Source: Lutraria lutraria (lineage: Eukaryota; Mollusca; Bivalvia; Venerida; Mactridae). From it: a DNA stretch of 64,000 nt. Positions within the stretch are counted from its first letter, which is position 1; each line of letters opens with the position of its first letter. Shown here piece after piece: positions 1 to 12,745 of this stretch. Where the stretch lies: positions 4,691,067-4,755,066 of the forward strand of contig OZ026842.1 in NCBI GenBank assembly GCA_964023205.1. Reading direction: 5' to 3'. Under the pieces are notes generated by a model. The model was not told the DNA's origin. It made no database searches and worked only from the letters and a program-made list of their open reading frames with translations. Position numbers and translations under genes: made by a program.

Positions 1-3000
1 CCTAGAAATTAGAACATTAGGTAAGTTTTTTAACCTTATAACCTAGCCTTATTTAACAAGTAATGTAGAGAAACCTTAAACATGGCATTATGATACGCTA
101 ATGTAAAAACAGAACAAATATTTATTTTGTATACAGTGATTTTTTTCGCTATATTTACTGCCTTATATGGGCAAATTCCCAAGCAAAAATCTCCTTCGTT
201 TTCCCCCTAAAATGGCTAGAGTTTTCCCCTGACAAGAAGTGTTTTCAACATGAACAAATAAAAAGAAGAAAAATATAACAGTCTTAACACCATGGCCACC
301 AATTACAGTGTTGTAATATTTATACTTATATAGATTAACAACTAAACAATCACATAATATTATATCATAGAAAATAAATGTTATTATATATTTCCCATTT
401 TGGAATTTGTTGCGCTCAATTTCCCCTTTTGACTGGCATGGGTAGTGAGAATTGTTTGGAAAAAAATCACAGGTACATATAATATATAACATAATTTATT
501 GTCACATCAATTATTGCTTGACTAGTTTCAACTTGTCAAGTTCAAAAACATCAGTAGTTTGTACTGAATAAAGCTAATTACTTAAGACTAAAAAATGTTG
601 CTATCAATCAAAATTAATATGTACATTTCATAAACCCCAATTCTTTAAATTAATCGTATATCATATTTATATGGGCTGCGACTCAAACAGTGGACAGGTT
701 GGTAGTAAATTGACCGTAGTCATTTATATTTTTTATTACGCTTGTACGGAACACAAAAAGCTAGAATAACAAACCAAAAATGTAGTTCATCAAAAGGGCT
801 ACAAAAAGGGTCAGGGATTTTTTAATAGATACGTCCCATAACTGCAAACCAATGATTTTCTAAGCCTGGCCTTATCTTAAATAATTCATTATTTCGTACA
901 GAATAGAATGTGCAGATCTTTTATTTACACAAAATTACAGTAACAGATTACAACAAACATACGTGATGATTATAAGTTAACATTTATAAGACACAATGAA
1001 GGTACATAAAGTATGATGCATTGTATATGTGACTAACAGCAAGCAAGATAGGCATTATTTACACATTATATTCATTGAAACATATTTAGTTATTACGAAA
1101 AATATCTAAGAAAAAAGTCAAATCTTAGAATACCTAAAAAATACATTATTTCTTTGGATTTAATGCCATTTTCAACATTATTTCAGTCAAACGTGGCGGC
1201 CAGTCATCCTAACCAGCTTCCCTGGATTTTACTCATTCAGACCTAAAAAAGTACACACCACATTCTGCAAGCTACTACTGAGCTACCCTACATAATTCAG
1301 AGGTGAAGGACAATTTAACATAGGATGTAATATCTTAAGTCAAATTACAAAAGTAAATTTCCCATGATCATAATTATGCATGAGCGAATCACCACAATAA
1401 CATAATTATATCTGTTTCTTATTTCAGTAAACACGGCCATATATTTTGAAAACTGAAATTTAATCAAAAATGGCGTAACTGCATCAAGTACATAAGTTAT
1501 CCCACACTGTATGCAGGCTGCAGGTGCGTAATATCAAATAATCATAAAGAGAAGTACATTGTATTTATCTTTGCTAGATGTTGTTTATTATCTCATTTAA
1601 GAAGGTCTTTCAGCATTTTTTGTCATTTTCAAAAATAAAAGTTACCTTGAAGTTGGTCGTTTTCTGTTTTAAATAAAATTTGTTGAGTGCTCTTTCAAAT
1701 TTTGAATAAAAAAAAACTTGAATAATGATATTCAGAAACGCTTTTATTTGGGTGCTTTATGATATGTACTTATCATAAATAATCAAAGTCCACAGACTGA
1801 ACTCTCTATTTATCTGCATAGCAAGTTATTAAGGTATCTTAATTGCCTTATAATAATACGCTAAAAAACATAAAATGATATTTATGTTATTTACAAAGAT
1901 TAGATATCATACTTTCACACCAAGCGACAAGAAAATCTAACCAACTGCGCAAAATAGTGATTTATTGCGATAAACACTGTACCCCTTTATCAACTCTAGT
2001 TTACATAACCATCTCACATGTTGTGCATTGTGTTGGTAAGATATGATACCATTTATTTCGTAAAAGGCAATCATTTGTTATTAAATATCTTACTACATAT
2101 TATAAATGGGCGTGGTTTCAATTATTAAACTGTAAACGATTAACAATTTTGATTGACTATCAATATTAAACAGGATGCATCAATTAATAAAATTCATTGA
2201 TTTCATGAGACGATAATGATCTGACACTTTTATTGCTAATTACTCGCTCAAAAAAACACAGTAGGTGCCATTTTCAAATAAAAATTGCTGCTTTATTTGA
2301 TGATGGATTCAAAGCAGTTTTAGGTATTTTGTAGTATCAGTTAAGAGGCAGGGAGCCAAGTCTCAGATTTTTTATATTTTATTTTATTATTGATCTGTGG
2401 AGTATTAGGTAAATGTCGGCACTTTTGAAGGGCTAAAATACCGTTTGATGTCAAATATCTCGAATATGGGGAAACTCATCAAAATATTGAGACACGGTTC
2501 CCTCCAATGCATGTAAATAGTCAATCATGATAGGACATAGTAATGCAAATTTTCATGGAAATATGAACCAAAATACGCTGCTCAAAATTTCGCAATTTAC
2601 ATGCAATCTGGGTATATATTACAACAATGAATATTTGAATGAAATTTATTTTTTAAAACTGATTTTACACTGTCATCAAGTACCATAATAAGTTATGTTA
2701 GTATAACTTGACTAAAGTGTCTCAAAATCGATTAGATTCGAAAGTGCCTTGGAATTAATCATGTCTTCTTAAACTCAACAGACAAGTATTTACTGTAATC
2801 ACTTGTGCATAAGATGTTTCTACATCCAAAATCAGGTGAAAAAATCGGATGCGTTTTATACAGAATTTGATCCATTTCTAGCAGATTTCGTGCAGTTTTA
2901 CAAGCATATAATGTGTACATCAACTGAATTCTCTATTTCCATCCTTTAAAAACATTATTTGATTTAAAAATTCTTTTTATACTCATTTTGACTAGGACAC

Positions 3001-3145
3001 TTTTTTGAATTTTTTTTTCTGCTGCCTATCCTATGGTCCAAGATCATAACCACTTGACCACAGGAACATATCATCAACATCAAGAACAGTCTTGTAATTA
3101 ATATGGTCATAATAATTATCTTATATATAAAGTTTATCTACATAC
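1..3145. other. Intron 2 of the flippase gene (partial), no exon seen
   Basis: AT-rich sequence with no convincing exon on either strand. I looked for the next flippase exon (the W-N-F ... F-E-Q-F-R-R region) on the minus strand and did not find it. A SINE tail fragment lies at about 1150-1340. Otherwise I see nothing. Confidence 0.5.
1150..1340 (-). repeat. SINE 3' portion, head missing
   Basis: Reverse complement of the body of the tRNA-headed SINE at 44172-44435. Shared blocks include the sequence around AAGCTGGTTAGGAT, AATAATGTTGAAAATGGC and ATATTACATCCTATGTTAAA. The tRNA-like head is not recognisable here, so the copy is 5'-truncated or decayed. Confidence 0.6.
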
Positions 3146-6100
3146 CCTGGAGGAAATAATCTTATTTTTAGGGTAAACTTCTGGGACTGTAACCGTGACA
3201 TCGTGCGGAAGTTTGTTCCCAATATAAACAGTTCTGTTAGCTCTTCTTGGGGGCTTTCTGCATGGCTGTAAAATAAAGGAAAGCATATATAATTCATTTC
3301 CTAAATGTTTCTTTTGTGATTGAAACAGTTTCTGTTTATCTATTGCTTTAATGGCCCATTCCACAGCTTTGGTTATTTCAGAGCTGCCCTAAAGAGATTG
3401 GATTGAAGATACATTTGTATATGAGAATCCGTGGTCAGTTATTTCCCTACTTTAGTTGTTTTCTTATCGCAGTACTGGGATCAGTAGCAGGGATTGGATC
3501 ATGGAAAAAGCATCCATAAAATAACGGAAGCTAGACTCAAGACTCAAACCCATGACCTTCGGATTGGAAGTCCAGCACATTACCACTGGACCATCCCATA
3601 AACTGAAACAGACCAGTCTTTGAATTAATTTTTTTTGACAGGTTGCCCGACTATATACTTGTACTTTATGAAAGAAACTCTCTTAAACTAGATTGTCCCC
3701 CAAAAGACTTAAAGACGGGAAAAATCTTTTCGGGCAGTGGACAATCCACTAATTCAAAGACTGACAGAGTTGGCTAAAAGTGTTTCCCACTTTACAATAT
3801 AACCTTGATATTAAGTCAGTAAGATCACCTTCAGGACCAAATGATCATAATAATGAGGTGATGTTATCATTAGGCATAAAAAATATTGTTTGTTTCTGAT
3901 TATCCGACCTACCATAATTTTACGCCCCCCCCCGCGACCCTGGAGCCTGAAGAATGATACATCCACTCACTTTTTATATAACCTTTCTGTACACTTTTCA
4001 AATATAATAAGAAAATGTGTTTTTAAAAATCCTGATCCACCCACCCTGTTTTTAATGAGCACGCAACTAGGGCTATTGTCTATTCAATTTTGTTAGTCCA
4101 AGCTATTTGTAACAGCCAGAAGGCCAAATAACTCAACAAGAAAAATGTAAACAGATTCAAGCTCATCACTTACAAATGTCACAAAACTTTTGATAAAAAC
4201 ACTGTTAACAGATATATAGGCATGCAGGGTTCTCAAAAACAACCGGCCACAGGCCAATTTAGCCACTTAGAAACGAGTTCGGGCCGGTTGGAAATCTAAA
4301 AATTTTAAAGATATTTGCTGGAAAAATTCCTTAACCCCACCTAGCAGGGCTGTTTGTCTAGCTTCTGGGCCTGTTGGCCTCAAAGTTATTGAGAACCCAG
4401 GGCATGTAGTATCTTTGACAAACATTAGCATCGGCTCGCCCAACATGTGCATAACTGGATATGGAATTTCTCTGATAATAACATCATTTTTCTAGGTACT
4501 CTCCTGTACTGGTTACACTGATACTCTTACTGTTTTATATCTCAAAATTCTGGTTAAAGGGATGGCGTATAATGGTTATTAAGGCCTAAATAGCAACATG
4601 GGTCAAAAATACATTAACTCTTATCAGATATATATAATACAAGGGTTACAACCTCCGCTGCAAGTTGGTTTGACAGAAAACATTACATAACTTTTTCAAG
4701 TCACTCAAATTTTTAATTATAACAAGAAGTGTTTGTGAAACATGGAGGCCCACTAACGGCCCACTAGATAGTAAGACCTTGACCTTTGACCTACTGAATT
4801 TAAAACCCAATAGGGGTAATCTACATGCGATGACCAACCTTCCAACCAAATCCGAGGACCTAAGGCCAAATCGTTCTGTAGTATTTTGCCGGACAAGGTT
4901 TTTGTACTTAAGGTCAATGTGACCTTGACCTCTGGCATGCTGGCATCAAAATCAACAGGGATCATCTACATGTCATCAACATAATAGTTTGATTAAAACA
5001 TGGGCAGAATTAAGTTTATTATTAATTTCTTAGTCAAAAGTTCTTTGGAGGTGTAATGGTCGGAAGTGGCAAACAAAAATTTTTTTAATTTAAACCCAGG
5101 GCTTTACAGAATTACCAGCTGTATACCTTGTGTATGCAAAAGACAATGTAAAACTATTAATTACAGGCTTCTATGCTGAAATGAAAGTGTGTCTGATTTA
5201 ATTACAGGCGATGGGGGGGGAAGGAACCATTATAAATGATAACAGGCAGAACATTGTGAAACAGACACTTTCGTATCTCTGAGATACAAATTTTCTGTCT
5301 TTTATCTAGTATCAAGAAATGAATACAAATGTTAATACACAAGAAACAAGGACTCATTAAGATGTTCGGTCAACAGTTAAGATAAAATTCACAAGAAATG
5401 AAAGATAACCACCTGATGTAAAAGTGGCCAAAAATTTTAATGGACATTAATTACATAGGTCATCCTGACCTAATGTTACCACGGTTTTTAATAGAGTTAA
5501 ATAGAATAATCTTCATGTTCTTAAGTAAACTCTGACTTTGCACACGGCTTAAAACAGATCAATTCCTCCAGGCAGCTTGAAGTCTTCATAGTGTTAATCA
5601 AAACAATATTACATGTATATACAAACACATCATTTATAGTATGAAAATGGAAGAATTTTTCAATTCCTTTTGGGGGTTTTATGAGGGGAAATTGCCATTA
5701 ATTTTCTAAGGGAAAATAGGACATAAATTGATGGAAGGAAAAAAGATAGAAGCTCTAGGAGCCATTCTTATTCAGAGGAAATGGGATAAAAAATGGTCAA
5801 ATATGTGGACAAAAAATCCTGCTTTTTCCACAAGATAGCCATTAATATAAGTTATAACTCTATATTTTAAAACAGCTTCAAGCCATTATCAAACAATAGA
5901 TTCACTACTTAAGTAAAAAATATGAATTGTGCACATTCAAATGTATGAGTATACATGTACTGAGATACACTGTGACACATGATTAAAAAATTGTGTATTG
6001 AGTGTTAAAAATCTTCCTTCATAATTATACATAACTGAACATATCAAAGCTTACCTCAGAGCTGGGGTATAGAACTATTAATTTCTATGTATTAAGTCAC

Positions 6101-9100
6101 TAAGGTATCAAATTCAATTAAAATGTTATTTGTGATTAATTAATATACATGTACATTAAACAAGAATGATGCTCCTTGAACTGTTGTTGGTATGTCTTAA
6201 CATGATATTTTGCCTAGACTTTATGCTCATGGAGGTAAAACAAAGTCAAAACTACCATCTAAGATGCTCAGATGCAATAAATGAATGATTGTACCTGAAC
6301 ATTAATAAATTATGCAGTTCTAAGAAATAATTTATGTAAAAAATCTTATAATTAAGATGAGGTAAACATCTGATGACATTGGCCTTACAAAGATGGTATA
6401 GAAATTCTAGAAGTTTGAGTCATATGTGGGTGCTATCTACACTTATATTGGTGAACAAAAAAATCATAAACTCTAATTATATACTGAGAAATAGACTAGT
6501 TCTCATTTGTCTCTGACATAGACCAGTACTCATTTGTCTCTGACATAGACCAGTACTCATTTGTCTCTGACATAGACCAGTACTCATTTGTCTCTAACAT
6601 AGACTAGTGCTCATGTGTCTCAGACATAGACCAGTACCCATTTGTCTCAGACATAGACCAGTACTCATTTGTCTCAGACATATACTAGTCCTCACATGTC
6701 TCAGACATAGACTAGTCCTCATATGTCTCTGACATAGACCAGTACTCATTTGTCTCTGACATAGACCAGTACTCATTTGTCTCTGACATAGACCAGTACT
6801 CATTTGTCTCTAACATAGACTAGTGCTCATGTGTCTCAGACATAGACCAGTACCCATTTGTCTCAGACATAGACCAGTACTCATTTGTCTCAGACATATA
6901 CTAGTCCTCACATGTCTCAGACATAGACTAGTCCTCATTTGTCTCAGACATAGACTAGTCCTAATTTGTCTCAGACATAGACTAGTCCTAATTTGTCTCA
7001 GACATAGACTAGTCCTCATTTGTCTCAGACATAGACTAGTCTTCATATGTCTCAGACATAGACTAGTCCTCATTTGTCTCAGACATAGACTAGTCCTCAC
7101 ATGTCTCAGACATAGACTAGTCCTCATATGTCTCAGAGATAGACTAGTCCTCACATGTCCAAGAAAAATACCTGTCCTCACATGTCTTAGACATAAACTA
7201 GTTCTCATTTGTCTGAGACATAGCCTACATGTAGTTTACACTTGACAGAGAAACAGCCTGGTTTTCAAGTAGCTAAGACCTAGGGTTATGTTTTAGTAAA
7301 TAGTCAGTTCAATGAGTAGAATACATTACAATATTAGTTTTTTTTATCATATGATTACATAACCATCAATTTAAGACTGCAGGGCTCAAATTAAATTTTT
7401 TGCCACCAGCAATATTTTGCAGGTACACACAATTTCAACCAGCAAAATTTGAAATCTATTAGCTATTTTTTTCACAACATTTGTTTTTCAGAAATATTCA
7501 TGATATAACAAAATAGGTGATATTTAATCTATTTTTCACTAGCATTTTGCTAGTTTGCTAGTGTTAATTTCAAGCCCTGGACTGAGTATAAAAAATGGTT
7601 CTTGAAAGGCTTAAATTTCAGATTTCTTAAATTAAATATCCCGGATTTAGGTAAAAACAAAACAGTCTGATAACATCAACTTATGAAGAATAGTATATTG
7701 GATTAAAGAGAATCCTGGTTGTAGCAATAAGTACATGTTGAAGCAAATTTAGTTAACAAGGTAAAAAAGTTAAAGGATATCCTGTTTGTCTAAATCATCA
7801 CATATTTTTCTGAATAAAGGAGTGTTTAACAAAACAAGAGGGCCAAGATGGCCCTATATCGCTCACATGACAATCACTGTTCACTCATTAAAACATCGTT
7901 TTGAACCGGTGACCAGGTTTTTGACCCCAGACGACCTATGTTCGAATTTGTCTTACATATCATTAAGACAAACAGTCTGACTAGGTTTGGTGAAGATACA
8001 ATCAAAATTTGACATCTACAGTGTTAATAAGGTTTTCCTAAGATTTGACCTTGTGACCTGGTTTTTGACCCTAGGTGACCCATATTTGAACTTGTCCTTA
8101 ATATTATTAAGACAAACAATCTGACAAGGTTTGGCCAAGATCCAATCAAAACCATGACATTTAGAGCTTTTACAAGATTTTTACCTAAGATTTGACCTTG
8201 TGACCCAGTTTTTGAACCCGGCTGACCCATGTTCATCCTTGACCCACATATCATTGAGGCAAACATTTTGACAAGGTTTGGTGAAGATCCAATTAAAACT
8301 GTGACATCTACAGTGTTAACAAAGTTTTCCTAAGATTTGACCTGGTGACCTAGTTATTGAACCCAGATGACCCATATTTATACTTGACCGTTATATCATT
8401 AAAACAAATTATTTGACAAAGTTTGGTGAAGATCCAATAATAACTGTGAAATCTACAGTGTTAACATGGTTTTTCATAAGATTTGACCTAGCGACCTAGT
8501 TTTTGACCCAAGATGACCCATGTTCGATCTCGTCCAAGATATTATGAAGACAAACATTCTGACAAGGTTTCATGATCATCCAATCAAAACAGTGACTTCT
8601 AGAGTGTTCACAAGGTTTTCCAGCAATTTGCCCTAGTGACCTAATTTTACTACAGAATTGACCCATTATCAAATTTGACCTACATATTATTAAAATAAAC
8701 ATTCTGACAAAGTTTCATGAAGATAAATGCAAAACAGTGATTTCTAAAGTGTTCACAAGGTTTTCCCTTATTTGGCCCTGGTGACCTAGTTTTTGACCCC
8801 AAATGGCCCAATATCGAACTCGTCCGAGATTTTGTTGATATTAACGTTCTGACCCAGTTTTGCTAAAATTGAGCAAAAATGTGGCCCCTAGTGTGGTCAC
8901 AACAAAAAGTTTGACGACGCACGACGCCGGACAGAGAGTGATCCTAATAGCTCACTTTGTCACTTTGTGACATGTGAGCTAATAATGAATGATGCAACAC
9001 TGAACAAAGAATAATTCAAAAGCAGTCCTAAATTGACTGGTTGTTAGTGGCAGCCAACAAAATACTCATTAAATAATACATGTAATATTGTAATGGAAAA

Positions 9101-10444
9101 GGTTCTTCTATTACCCATACAATAACTAATTACATTATTTTCAAAGTGAAATGAGCATTATAAATTCTGATGATATATAAATATGAAGTCCAAAACAGAA
9201 CTGATGCTGCCCAGGAGTTGACTTCTGACAATTGTTTTCAATGATATAAAACTTTGCCATGGCACAATCAGATATCAGCCATTACACTAGTTCCGTTTTC
9301 CATTTAGAAACAGTAAATCAAATGCACCTTTCAGAAAAGTATGTTAGAGTAATTAAAACATTTTATATCTAATTTCTACCTACCAAAAGATCACTTTAAT
9401 CACATATATTGTACATGTAGTTATCGTGCCCAACAGATTTTAGTTGTGGATTCTCCACAAACAAATGTACAGTTCTGTGCAGGCAGGTATATATAATAAT
9501 TTAATAAATATGTACCCAGGGCCCTCATTTGACGTTTTTTGGGGCCGAAATTCGGCCCCATTCCCCTCCTAAAATCATATACTTTTTTCCCCTATTTTTG
9601 AAAAAAATTCCCCCACAAAATTTTTTTTTTTTTTTTTTGCTTAAATGATTCATATTAAGTTATTAACCTTTGAGTAATAGTATATTAATTTTAAGCTTAA
9701 AATGCTTATTGCAGGGTTATACGGCAGTTGAAAAAGATCCCCTGAAATTCCCCTTTTTCCTCAAAATGACGCGAAATTCCTCTACCTGAGGGCCCCGGGC
9801 CCCTTCCCCTAAAGTGCAGCTAGGGCCCTGGTACTTGAAGTGGTGCAGGACAGGGGGTCAAATGAAAAAGTGTCTTGCCGTCACAAACAGTCAGAATTAC
9901 TGTGTAATTAGTTGGACTAAGTTAATAATTGTAAAGAGTTTTATGTACTTTTCTTACACTTTTTAACAAATGTAATTTAATGTGATATTGAAGATGATAT
10001 TAGATATGTAATACATAGATCTATTGTCATGTTATTTACCAAAGTGATTTCAACTTCATGACCATTATTTTTTCTCTTTCTAATGACCGGGCCACCATTC
10101 TCTTAAAAGTGAAAGAAAACTTCAATGGTGTACGTATAGATGTAATGTTATAAACAATTAACAAACAATGAAGTAATTTTAATTGCAGTAGATCTACAGT
10201 ACAGTAGTATGTAATTGTGCCAATCGAGTTTTAATACATCAACTGTAAGAAATAAACAAAATTCATTTTGTAAAAGTCCAGTACATAGCCTTATGTCAAC
10301 ATGACTGTATTATACAGTGCATAAATAAATAGTCACTTGTATGACTTCAATGGAATCGATACGAAACGTTGTTCTCCAAGCAACATCGCCACACCCACCC
10401 ACGCGTACTGTACTTACGTTTATTTTCTTCCAAAACCCTGACAT
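3146..10444 (-). CDS. ATP11-type phospholipid-transporting P4-ATPase (flippase), first two coding exons only
   Basis: Partial gene. Coding exon 1 is 10418-10444 (nine codons, MSGFWKKIN) followed by a GTAAGT donor. Exon 2 is 3146-3265 (40 codons), with a TTTTATTTTACAG acceptor and a GTATGT donor. Both junctions are phase 0 and join without a stop. Exon 2 carries NRTVYIGNKLP and then NKIISSR. This matches the N-terminal cytoplasmic stretch of animal ATP11A/B/C flippases (R-T-I/V-Y-V-x-N ... D-N-R-I-V/I-S-S-K), which precedes the first membrane segment. These enzymes flip aminophospholipids at the plasma membrane and endosomes with a CDC50 partner. The catalytic DKTG and the membrane helices are not in the window. 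No further exon is visible in 1-3145, so intron 2 exceeds 3.1 kb. Exon 1 is assigned from phase, donor and position, so it is less certain than exon 2. The exact paralogue cannot be told from 49 residues. Confidence 0.75.
3541..3598 (-). repeat. tRNA-derived SINE head fragment
   Basis: On the minus strand this reads as a tRNA-like A-box (GTCCAGTGGTAATGTGCTGG) followed at tRNA spacing by a B-box-like GGTCATGGGTTTGAGTC. It does not close into a full cloverleaf, so it is a SINE relic rather than a tRNA gene. Similar fragments lie at 18385-18450, 29257-29325 and 48390-48476. Confidence 0.5.
3613..3770 (+). repeat. Dispersed repeat copy 1 (TTTGAATTAATTT ... AGGTTGCCCGA)
   Basis: Shares long blocks with 55118-55258 and 56268-56358, such as CTTTGAATTAATTT, ACAGGTTGCC, ACTTTATGAA, GGAAACTCTCT and TTGTCCCC. 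The first two copies also share a tail near CACTAATT. No coding content. Confidence 0.6.
4728..4985. repeat. Dispersed repeat related to 45686-46075
   Basis: Shares blocks with 45686-46075, including GTGTTTGTGAAA, CTTGACCTTTGACC, TCTACATGCGATG, AAGGCCAAATC and CGGACAAGGTTT. Both copies contain repeated GACCTTTGACC-like words. Interspersed repeats of this appearance are common in bivalve genomes; the class is unassigned. Confidence 0.55.
6500..7225. repeat. 27-bp minisatellite, about 26 copies
   Basis: Head-to-tail copies of a 27-bp unit built from CATTTGTCTCAGACATAGAC and (C/T)AGT(A/C)CT. There are two main variants (TCTCTGACATAGACC and TCTCAGACATAGACT), partly in blocks, so a higher-order duplication is likely (6540-6700 resembles 6775-6935). 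Because 27 is a multiple of three and the unit lacks stops in some frames, both strands show long meaningless open frames. It lies in flippase intron 1. Confidence 0.95.
7834..8983 (+). repeat. Complex dispersed repeat with internal ~150-bp tandem copies
   Basis: Starts near CAAGAGGGCCAAGATGGCCC and ends near GTCACTTTGTGACATGTGAGC. Between these lie about seven degenerate copies of a roughly 150-bp unit carrying GATTTGACCTTGTGACC, GTTTTTGACCC, GATGACCCATGTTCGA, GACAAACATTCTGACAAGG and TTTGGTGAAGATCCAATCA. The edges and internal arrays look like a non-autonomous mobile element common in bivalves. No long ORF is present. Confidence 0.7.
9517..9833. mobile_element. Short inverted-repeat element (CCAGGGCCCT ends)
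   Basis: Bounded by CCAGGGCCCT and its complement AGGGCCCTGG about 317 bp apart. The interior is rich in CCCC/GGGG words and a T homopolymer. No coding frame. Related CTCATTTGACCCTTAAAA-type sequence occurs near 29480 and 57775. Confidence 0.4.
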
Positions 10445-10711
10445 ATCCACTCTTTGCTACTATTTGATCAGGAGTAAAAAATCCAAACTTTTTGTGAATA
10501 CAGCCTTACACATCATTAACCCGGTAATTAAAGCACACGTTTATCACTTGAAACGCTGTCAAACTTGTAGAAGTTTTCGCACAACTGTTTACTTCCGGAG
10601 ATAAGTCCAATGACCCCAATACAACCAAATGCATTTTGAAATTACCCCCAAAAACTTAATACCGGTATCAACAAAGTATTCATATCGTCTACCTGTCGTT
10701 TCAACCGCATG

Positions 10712-11392
10712 TGCCAGTTGACAAGCTCCCTTCTTCCTATTTAGGCTACGGCATTGTGTCACTTTTAGTAGCCTAAATAGAAAGGGAGCTGGTCAACTGG
10801 TACTAAAGTCATGCAAGTGGTACCCACTATATTTTGGTCAAATGGTACCCACTATGAAATCAAATGGTACCCACTGTGAAGTCAAATGACAACTTTAAAA
10901 ATGTGTCATAAAAAGAAGTGTTTTGGTACATTGATTTAGTTGAATTTTAGTGGTGTATCAGGATATATTTATATAAACAATTATTTTTATAGGACTTTTA
11001 TATTATATTGTATATGAACAATATAATATCTTATCATGTGAGTGAGTAACTTAACTTTTCAATAACATATAAAATAAGATAGAGGCTAGTACTCATCGGA
11101 TAATGCGCTACATAAATAATGTAAAGTTTGACTAGAAAAACTGTGCCTGTAAATGAGTAGATATATATATCTTGAATTGAAAATATTTTCTATCGTATTT
11201 CCTTGTTAAAGTTCTCATTGAAACATTCAAACTCATTTGTGGCAATGTTAACCACTATATATGAATTAATGATAAAAAAATACATGGGAACACATCTTAA
11301 TTTCTAGGTGGGTACATTTTGACCCTCAAGTGGGTACCATTTTGACCAAAAAAATAGTGGGTACCATTTGACTTGGGTACCAGTTGACAATC
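10712..11392. mobile_element. Inverted-repeat element(s) with GTACC/GGTAC-rich ends
   Basis: Two nested inverted structures. First, a hairpin at 10712-10802: CCAGTTGACAAGCTCCC pairs with GGGAGCTGGTCAACTGG around a TATTTAGGCTA / TAGCCTAAATA stem. Second, GTGGTACCCACTATATTTTGG with following GGTACCCAC words at 10815-10880 pairs with GTGGGTACCATT words at 11325-11375, and the right end is GGTACCAGTTGAC. The composition of the interior is ordinary. Likely a MITE or two nested MITEs. Confidence 0.55.
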
Positions 11393-11775
11393 CAATAGAA
11401 ACTATACGTGAATCGTTTTTATTTATCATATTTCACATGCATTAGGGTCAAAGGTCATTCGGTATGGATGGGGCAAAATGGAACATTAGTAACAGGGCAT
11501 ATTAGAACAACGGTTCATTTTGCCCCAACATATGTTCAATTTCTGTACCGAGAGTAATAAAAAGCTCCCATATTTGCGTTCTTGCGTCTTGGCTAGTTGT
11601 TGTAATGTATATGCCTGAATTAAGAGTAGTTATCGTTGTTCAAAAAATTGTATTTTACGTGCGCTTTTGGTTTATAGAAGACCAACCAAATATAATATTT
11701 GTTTCAAATCACTTGCAATAAACTTTATACTGCGGATTTATTTAAGTATATTATATATATGTAACCCGTATTTAT

Positions 11776-11903
11776 TGACGTATCGGTATTGGCTGACTGG
11801 TCATATCAAATTTCACTATAGATATAAAGATATGATTTTAATGAGTATGCCTATAAATTGGTGGAACTTGATATGACCAGTCAGTCAATACAGATACGTT
11901 GAT
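11776..11903. repeat. Inverted repeat, ~128 bp
   Basis: A left arm containing GCTGACTGGTCATATCAA pairs with a right arm containing TTGATATGACCAGTCAGTC around a 50-60-bp AT-rich loop. Probably a MITE relic. Confidence 0.6.
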
Positions 11904-12452
11904 TAACACGGGTTCAATTAAAAAGGATGCTTAACAAGTATACACATGACGTTCGATAAAGGTACATAATTATTATGCTCATAAAATGTTTTGTAAAAAA
12001 TTATCATTTTGCCCCGGTCTCTCCTACATTCATAATTATTAACTTAATTGTTAGCAACTCTATCAGTGTCGTAATTACAATCAACTGGACCCAACCGCTT
12101 TATTCATCTGATCTCTGCTGTCGGGTCGTTTTATGTTCTTTAAAGGAGAATGCCAGACGTTTCATCCCCAAAACTCTACCTCCTCTTGACGTTTTCGTCA
12201 ACATGTCATTTCCTCCCAAGACGTTCACTCCCATTTTTTTCAAACCAAAGACCTTTCACCTCCACCTTTCTGAACACAATTTTGCCAACAATATTCCCCA
12301 TGTTAGATATGTTGATTGTCTATTTAATATTTATGCACCAATAAACCAAAACGTTTCACCCCCATTTTTGGGTGACATTCTGGCCCCATTCTGCGTGACA
12401 GTGCTGTTCAGATTAGACCTATCGGATTTCCTCGGCCTTTGTCTACATACTG

Positions 12453-12745
12453 ATAATGCCTCGGACATACAAAGACAGACAGCCATTTTGTTGTTGTTGT
12501 TCACGGACTAGAATCCATCATGGCTGAGCTTGGGAATCCAACGATACGGAAACAATCCGTTTCTCTTTCAATGGGAACTTGAAGGCCATTTTATCAATCA
12601 CAAACGAAAAACATGTTTGAAAGTCTGTCATTATGAGAATGATTCTTGAAAACGAGTACCTAGTGTCGAAAAAGTAGTGACCGGAAACCGCATAGCCAAA
12701 ACGTGTAACCCTACACTTATGTACGAGGCGTATTTCTCGGAAGTT
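12453..12745 (+). repeat. Single arm of the fold-back element seen at 24803-25325
   Basis: Runs through the landmarks GCCATTTTGTTGTTG, TTCACGGACTA, TTGGGAATCCAAC, GTAGTGACCGGAAACC, ACACTTATGTACGAGG and CGTATTTCTCGG. All recur, in both orientations, in the palindrome at 24803-25325. This locus keeps one arm only. Confidence 0.65.

Larger units (their letters stand above)
3266..10417. other. Intron 1 of the flippase gene, repeat-rich
   Basis: A 7.15-kb intron between the two flippase coding exons. It holds a tRNA-like fragment (about 3541-3598), a dispersed repeat (3613-3770), a segment shared with 45686-46010, the 27-bp minisatellite at 6500-7225, a 1.15-kb complex repeat at 7834-8983 and a short inverted-repeat element at 9517-9833. 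No other coding exon was recognised. Confidence 0.55.

Noticed and set aside
6594..7245. Open frames of 69-140 codons on both strands with CLRH-type repeats
   Set aside because: Products of the 27-bp minisatellite.
11975..12511. 178-codon open frame
   Set aside because: No family resemblance, no splice or promoter context, and its end overlaps the single-arm repeat at 12453.
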